Positions 16,315 to 19,722 of a DNA stretch of 19,722 bases are shown here, one piece after another. The notes beneath the pieces are model-generated. The model saw only the letters and a list, made by a program, of their open reading frames with translations, did not search any database and was not told where the DNA came from. A program made the position numbers and the translations under genes. Within the stretch, counting starts at the first letter, position 1. Each line of letters starts with the position of its first letter. Origin of the DNA: JAAYYM01 sp964483395 (lineage in GTDB: Bacteria > Bacillota > Clostridia > Lachnospirales > Lachnospiraceae); NCBI GenBank assembly GCA_964483395.1, contig CAZABT010000042.1, forward strand, positions 1 to 19,722, given 5' to 3'.

Positions 16315-17856
16315 CTACAGAATATTCAGCTTATGCAGGACTTCTGCCAGCACAAAATAAGTCATAACATCAATGCCGCAGCCCATCAGAAAACAATGCT
16401 GTGTCAATTCCGCATCTCCACTGTTCACAATTGAGATCACAGCCTGAGATATACATATAAACAATACCAAAATCAATGTATCCAATACGACCGTACTTCT
16501 TCTGTTTTCACTGGGACGCAGAGAATACGAACGTCCATACAGCATAATGATACCAATGATCAGGATTATGATATAACCGATTGTCTTCGGTGCCGAATTT
16601 TCTTTAAAGGTACTCCAGCCCGACCAGAACAGGCTCTTGGCCATAGGTGGCAGACCGACCGACTCCTCATAATTACCGCAGTAGCTCCTCCGTATGCTGA
16701 AGGATGCCTTGGTCGCTACATCCAGCATGGAAAACATCTTGCCCGGATGACGTACATAATACATCGCAATGTCTGCAATCGTATAATGATCATAAAAGCC
16801 TTCCTGTAATACATCTGTATTTTCTGCCTTTACAAACGGAAGATAATCATAAGACGATGTGTCGGTCAGCATCTCATAGGACGGATCTATCCCAAACTCC
16901 GTCAGGGTCTTCGCAGGGTCATCCGATTGAAACAGCACGCCTCTCGTCATCGCATGATATTTGCTCCTCTGATCAAAATCATTTGACAAAGTAATCATAC
17001 TTGTCAATGAAGTAAATGTGAGAAAAAGCGCTGACAAAACACACAGAACACCCCACAGCCAATGCTTACGTACAAATAAAAGCTTTAATACAAATACTGC
17101 TGTCAATATCCCGATTACGGCACACTGCTGCTTTGAAAAGATCAGAACAAGTGTCGCCAATACTAAAACCATAAAATAAAAAACATCCATTTTCAGCCGA
17201 TTCTGCCGCTGAAATGCAAGTGCTGCTGCTATGCAGTATAAAATGCAGATGAACCACAAGGCTTCTGGATAAAACGAATTAAAATATGTAATATAAGAAA
17301 CATCAGCAAATATCAAAACGCCAAATACACCTATGACAACACCCTCAGAAAACCGCTTCACCATACAGCAAGCCTGCTTCATAAAAAGCCACAGTGCCGG
17401 AATATACATGATTCCATAAAGCAGACCCAGAAAACGGATGTCAAAATATCTGTCTCGAGTACATACATTATCCAACCATACCGCTGCTTTTACAATCATA
17501 ATATGACTGGAAACAGAAGAATCTCCTTTTTGATATTCCGATATCATATTCGAATATGTCCTGACAAAATAATTATTATATATTTTGTCCACATCCGACC
17601 CAATATAATTTACACCTGCAGCCCGCATGATCCCTGACAATGAACCATCGTCTGCCACACCGGTATAATTAGGAAGAAACAACATGATGAGCATCAATAC
17701 AGCAGCAATTCCGGTTACCCAGTAAGCAATAAACTCAGGAGAATACTTCTTTTCCATCTGTCGATTGATTTTTTCCCGGTAATCCTTCAGCTTCTTCAGA
17801 ATACGCATCAGTATATTCAGTTTACCTGCTACTTTTGACTCTCCTGATTGATTCAT
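16315..17856 (-). CDS. Polytopic membrane protein, probable GT-C glycosyltransferase (WsfD-like)
   Basis: A 513-residue protein with a basic cytoplasmic N-terminus, a first helix at about 42-62, then a loop starting YTGVADDGSLSGIM (64-77) with an Asp pair, and about nine to ten more hydrophobic segments. A large hydrophilic loop (about 300-400) follows the middle helices. The acidic residues just after helix 1 and the YFNSFYPEALWF segment recall GT-C enzymes annotated as WsfD. Likely role: outward-facing transfer of a sugar from a polyprenyl carrier to the exopolysaccharide, perhaps paired with one of the GtrB-like enzymes. GGAGAG precedes the ATG. The family assignment is from memory of motifs; an O-antigen-polymerase-like role is possible. 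Confidence 0.58.
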   Translation of the reverse strand: MNQSGESKVAGKLNILMRILKKLKDYREKINRQMEKKYSPEFIAYWVTGIAAVLMLIMLFLPNYTGVADDGSLSGIMRAAGVNYIGSDVDKIYNNYFVRTYSNMISEYQKGDSSVSSHIMIVKAAVWLDNVCTRDRYFDIRFLGLLYGIMYIPALWLFMKQACCMVKRFSEGVVIGVFGVLIFADVSYITYFNSFYPEALWFICILYCIAAALAFQRQNRLKMDVFYFMVLVLATLVLIFSKQQCAVIGILTAVFVLKLLFVRKHWLWGVLCVLSALFLTFTSLTSMITLSNDFDQRSKYHAMTRGVLFQSDDPAKTLTEFGIDPSYEMLTDTSSYDYLPFVKAENTDVLQEGFYDHYTIADIAMYYVRHPGKMFSMLDVATKASFSIRRSYCGNYEESVGLPPMAKSLFWSGWSTFKENSAPKTIGYIIILIIGIIMLYGRSYSLRPSENRRSTVVLDTLILVLFICISQAVISIVNSGDAELTQHCFLMGCGIDVMTYFVLAEVLHKLNIL

Positions 17857-17879
17857 AGTCTCTCCATATATCTATTCTA

Positions 17880-18683
17880 TCACTTTACTCTGAAAAAATG
17901 ATATCCCTCATCAATGTCCAGAGGATCAATCGAATCTGCCATATCATCCGTCCGATCAATTTCTCTGTCTGCCTGCGGCGCAGTCAACACCGTAATCCCA
18001 TCGTAATCCAATGGAACCTGAAGGGTATAAATTGTCACCATCGTTTTAGTATCGGCATCATATTTGATTTCCTTAATCGCAACAACATTCTTATTTTGAT
18101 TTTTATATTGTACAATAGAAGTCGTCTTTTTCTTGATCGTCTGCTGATCATACACAGACACTGCTTCATACGGCAGTTTTCTGCCGGAATAGTAATCATA
18201 TACAAGTCCACGCAGATACCAACTGCCATCCTCCTCACAGATGGCCTTGTACTCATCCTGAACGGTTGCTCTTCGGGTGATAACAATCCAGCGGTAGCCT
18301 TCCATCATCTTGTAGCCCGCCTCAGATTTGAATTCCACAACATCATCAAAGGATACCCTTACCTTGATTGGATGTCCCTTGTTCGTGTAAGTATCAACTA
18401 TGAACGACTTTTCCACCTCAACATCACAGTCAATTCCATTCGTCTCAAAAAATCCCGGTTCCTGCTTTTGTTCCTTTTGCAATTCCTCTTCTCTGAGTCT
18501 CTCGGCTTCTGCGGTATCCTCGGCAATCAGAAAATCCTGAAACTGCTTCAGCTTATCCGTCACCGGACCTGCAACACCTTCCTCTGCCGCATCGCTGCTG
18601 CAGCCGCGACAGCCACACAGTCCCGTCAACAGGAACAGCAGACTGATAACCAATATATATTTCCTGTTAGATTTGTGCTTCAT
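17880..18683 (-). CDS. Lipoprotein of unknown function, first gene of the exopolysaccharide operon
   Basis: A 267-residue protein with a lipoprotein signal: basic KHKSNRK, hydrophobic core, lipobox LCGC (22-25), so Cys25 would be lipidated and the protein held on the outer face of the membrane. A helical, charged stretch (about 40-75, KLKQFQDFLIAEDTAEAERL) precedes a beta-rich domain with several KTTS/YDAD-type strands. I do not recognise a family. As the first gene after the operon promoter it may be an assembly or surface-retention factor for the polymer. The ribosome site is weak (TGAG close to ATG). The ATG overlaps the stop of a possible upstream mini-ORF, so coupled translation is conceivable. 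The stop is 23 nt before the next start. Confidence 0.72.
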   Translation of the reverse strand: MKHKSNRKYILVISLLFLLTGLCGCRGCSSDAAEEGVAGPVTDKLKQFQDFLIAEDTAEAERLREEELQKEQKQEPGFFETNGIDCDVEVEKSFIVDTYTNKGHPIKVRVSFDDVVEFKSEAGYKMMEGYRWIVITRRATVQDEYKAICEEDGSWYLRGLVYDYYSGRKLPYEAVSVYDQQTIKKKTTSIVQYKNQNKNVVAIKEIKYDADTKTMVTIYTLQVPLDYDGITVLTAPQADREIDRTDDMADSIDPLDIDEGYHFFRVK

Positions 18684-18763
18684 AATCTCATATACCCGTT
18701 TTCCAAAATTTGAACCTTGCCATTTATGTCGTCCACAAAGAGGACATCAACTTCTGTCAACAT
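18680..18763 (-). CDS. Possible 27-residue leader ORF coupled to the lipoprotein gene
   Basis: An ATG at 18763 with AAGGA six bases upstream (18774-18770) opens a 27-codon frame, beginning MLTEVDVLFVDDING, whose TGA overlaps the ATG of the lipoprotein (TTATGA). The lipoprotein has a poor ribosome site of its own, so the arrangement fits translational coupling or a leader peptide. The peptide resembles nothing I know and could be a chance frame in the 5' leader. Confidence 0.3.
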   Translation of the reverse strand: MLTEVDVLFVDDINGKVQILENGYMRL

Positions 18764-18778
18764 CCCCCATCCTTGTCA

Positions 18779-18792
18779 GTTCATCCGTGAAC
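18779..18792 (-). other. Small hairpin in the operon leader
   Basis: GTTCA and TGAAC pair across a four-base loop (CGGA on the minus strand), about 25-38 nt after the predicted transcript start and just before the ribosome site of the mini-ORF. The stem has only 5 bp. It could be a protein or RNA control site, but is weak evidence alone. Confidence 0.28.
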
Positions 18793-18823
18793 AATCTCCT
18801 TGATATAATACCTTCATAGTCTT

Positions 18824-18852
18824 AGTATAAATGTTCATTCGGTAAAATTCAA
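18824..18852 (-). promoter_or_regulatory. Sigma-A promoter of the exopolysaccharide operon
   Basis: On the minus strand, TTGAAT (18852-18847) and TATACT (18829-18824) are separated by exactly 17 nt and match the -35 and -10 consensus at five of six and four to five of six positions. Transcription would start near 18817, giving a leader of about 130 nt before the lipoprotein. I see no other promoter of this quality between the genes downstream. Confidence 0.68.
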
Positions 18853-18902
18853 GTTCTGCGTCATTTTAAGATAAATTTGCGCCACTTCTTGAGATAGACC
18901 TT

Positions 18903-18931
18903 TTGCTCATAAATCACTTTACTATTATAAT
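18903..18931 (+). promoter_or_regulatory. Promoter of the peptidyl-prolyl isomerase gene
   Basis: A perfect TATAAT at 18926-18931 lies about 55 nt before the ATG. At 17 nt spacing the -35 region is TTGCTC (18903-18908), which matches only TTG. The -10 box is convincing; the -35 call is weaker. Confidence 0.6.
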
Positions 18932-18986
18932 CTTTTCCGTTAAAATAATGAAAGCATTTAACTTACCTATATGGAGGAATTATATT

Positions 18987-19508
18987 ATGTCACAAAATCC
19001 AATCGTTACAATCACAATGGAAAACGGAGATGTCATGAAGGCTGAGCTTTATCCCGACATTGCTCCCAACACAGTCAACAACTTTATCAGCCTCGTATCC
19101 AAGGGCTTCTATGACGGTCTGATCTTTCACAGAGTTATCAACGGCTTTATGATTCAGGGCGGATGTCCTTCCGGAACAGGCTACGACGGACCGGGATACA
19201 GCATCCCTGGTGAATTTACACAGAACGGCTTCAAAAATGAGCTTGCACATGAACCGGGCGTACTGTCCATGGCCAGAAGTGCTCATCCGGATTCAGCAGG
19301 TTCACAATTCTTTCTGATGCATAAGACCTCTCCGCATCTGGATGGTGCATATGCTGCATTCGGAAAGGTAACGGAAGGACTGGATATTGTAAATAAAATC
19401 GCAGCCACACAGGTCGATTATTCAGACAGACCCGTTCAGGAGCAAAAGATAAAATCAATGACTGTCGAAACCTTTGGAGCAGAATATCCGGAACCTCAAA
19501 AGGCCTAG
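18987..19508 (+). CDS. Cyclophilin-type peptidyl-prolyl cis-trans isomerase
   Basis: A 173-residue cytoplasmic cyclophilin without a signal peptide. It has FHRVI (47-51; Arg49 is the catalytic Arg), FMIQGG (54-59), SAGSQFF (103-109) and HLDGAYAAFGKV (117-128). The position of the human CypA Trp121 is His117 here, as in many bacterial enzymes that bind cyclosporin poorly. It speeds proline isomerisation during folding. ATG 18987 is chosen because GGAGGA lies eight bases upstream and the frame matches the family from its first residues; the frame is open further upstream to 18903, but that part covers the promoter. It is a housekeeping gene, divergent from and functionally separate from the exopolysaccharide operon. 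Confidence 0.95.
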   Translation: MSQNPIVTITMENGDVMKAELYPDIAPNTVNNFISLVSKGFYDGLIFHRVINGFMIQGGCPSGTGYDGPGYSIPGEFTQNGFKNELAHEPGVLSMARSAHPDSAGSQFFLMHKTSPHLDGAYAAFGKVTEGLDIVNKIAATQVDYSDRPVQEQKIKSMTVETFGAEYPEPQKA

Positions 19509-19530
19509 AATATATGCAGAGGAGCGTATT

Positions 19531-19554
19531 ATGAAAAAGTCTGTATGTTCATAA
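19531..19554 (+). other. Seven-codon ORF with a good ribosome site (possible gene remnant or leader)
   Basis: AGAGGAG (19519-19525) is followed five bases later by ATG and codons for MKKSVCS, then TAA. The start looks genuine (Lys-Lys opening as in exported proteins) but the frame ends at once, inside an 11-bp tandem repeat. It may be the remnant of a gene lost by deletion, a leader peptide, or chance. Confidence 0.25.
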
Positions 19555-19566
19555 AATGTTCATAAA
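19545..19566. repeat. Perfect 11-bp tandem repeat, possible Pho-box-like operator
   Basis: ATGTTCATAAA occurs twice in direct succession (19545-19555 and 19556-19566). Related, weaker TTCA-containing 11-mers follow in phase or nearly so (about 19570-19580 and 19581-19591). Direct repeats with an 11-bp period are the usual target of PhoB/OmpR-family response regulators. A TATACT that could be a rightward -10 box lies at 19618-19623. Confidence 0.45.
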
Positions 19567-19616
19567 TCATTTCAAAAAACTTCATTTACATAACATTATT
19601 TATCCATTTATGTGAC

Positions 19617-19706
19617 CTATACTAAGAACATAGAAATGATACAGCAGATACAAACAATAACAAATGCCAAACTCATAGTAACATTACTATTTAAATACTT
19701 TTTCAT
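19617..19706 (-). CDS. Possible 29-residue single-helix membrane peptide
   Basis: A minus-strand frame starting MKKYLNSNVTMSLAF continues as a very hydrophobic segment with three Cys and ends in TAG. It has a charged start and one membrane-spanning stretch, like known small membrane proteins. There is no clear ribosome site, and the frame runs opposite to a possible rightward promoter and leader, so it may be chance in AT-rich DNA. Confidence 0.25.
   Translation of the reverse strand: MKKYLNSNVTMSLAFVIVCICCIISMFLV
19675..19690. repeat. Interrupted palindrome downstream of the isomerase gene
   Basis: ATAGTAA and TTACTAT flank a two-base centre (CA), a perfect 7-bp inverted repeat. The centre is too small for a stable RNA hairpin loop, so a dimeric DNA-binding protein site is the more natural reading. 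It lies about 50 nt after the possible rightward -10 box. Confidence 0.35.
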
Positions 19707-19722
19707 AATAAATGCCAAGTGA

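Larger units (their letters stand above)
18684..18986. other. Divergent intergenic region
   Basis: About 300 nt between the leftward operon and the rightward isomerase gene. It holds both promoters back to back (leftward 18824-18852, rightward 18903-18931), the operon leader with a small hairpin and a mini-ORF, and nothing else I can support. I do not see the conserved cores of a cyclic di-GMP riboswitch in the leader. Confidence 0.6.

Noticed and set aside
17898..18713. A 271-codon open frame on the plus strand
   Set aside because: It lies wholly over the lipoprotein gene and the operon leader, shows no family motif, and the minus-strand reading has a lipobox and fits the operon.
18684..18817. 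Cyclic di-GMP riboswitch in the operon leader
   Set aside because: It was an attractive idea given the operon, but I could not find the conserved paired segments or tetraloop-receptor pattern of either GEMM class. A covariance-model scan would settle it.
1..19722. tRNA, rRNA, CRISPR array, insertion sequence or prophage gene
   Set aside because: None was recognised on either strand; the repeats seen are short and local.

Overview
The window looks like a low-to-moderate GC Gram-positive chromosome, most probably a clostridial gut-type Firmicute (Lachnospiraceae-like). The reasons are strong AGGAGG-type ribosome sites, tightly packed genes with ATGA overlaps, a lipoprotein with a lipobox, and the protein families present. 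Family calls come from motifs and remembered family features; no database search was run.

Almost the whole window (18683 down to the left edge) is one minus-strand gene cluster of fifteen genes. Gaps are 46 nt or less except for one of 75 nt, and several stops and starts overlap, so it reads as a single long operon. A good sigma-A promoter (TTGAAT, 17 nt, TATACT) lies at 18824-18852, followed by a leader of about 130 nt. In order of transcription the genes are: a lipoprotein; a GT-C-like membrane protein (WsfD-like); a four-helix membrane protein with a degenerate GGDEF domain that keeps its RxxD site; a membrane-anchored DUF2334-like protein missing its expected metal ligands; a processive BcsA/IcaA-like family 2 synthase without PilZ; a BcsB-like partner; UDP-GlcNAc 2-epimerase; a second GT-C membrane protein; a membrane-anchored thioredoxin-GH8 fusion; two DPM1/GtrB-like polyprenyl-phosphate glycosyltransferases; an SDR sugar-nucleotide epimerase; and the D-glycero-alpha-D-manno-heptose module HddA, HddC-GmhB fusion and GmhA (cut by the left edge).

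Taken together this is a synthase-dependent exopolysaccharide factory, probably controlled by cyclic di-GMP. The core (synthase, BcsB-like protein, degenerate-GGDEF receptor, DUF2334-like protein, GH8) recalls the Listeria Pss system, whose polymer is a ManNAc chain with sugar side groups. WecB in the operon would supply UDP-ManNAc. The two GtrB-like enzymes plus two GT-C proteins suggest side groups added outside the cell from lipid-linked sugars. The heptose genes suggest that GDP-heptose is one donor. This combination is the most interesting feature of the window; the polymer structure is inferred.

The right end (18684-19722) holds the divergent promoters, a plus-strand cyclophilin-type peptidyl-prolyl isomerase with its own promoter, and an AT-rich stretch after it. 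That stretch contains an 11-bp tandem repeat resembling a Pho box or other OmpR-family operator, a possible rightward -10 element, a seven-codon ORF with a good ribosome site and a possible 29-residue membrane peptide on the minus strand. I saw no rho-independent terminator, tRNA, rRNA, CRISPR array or insertion sequence.
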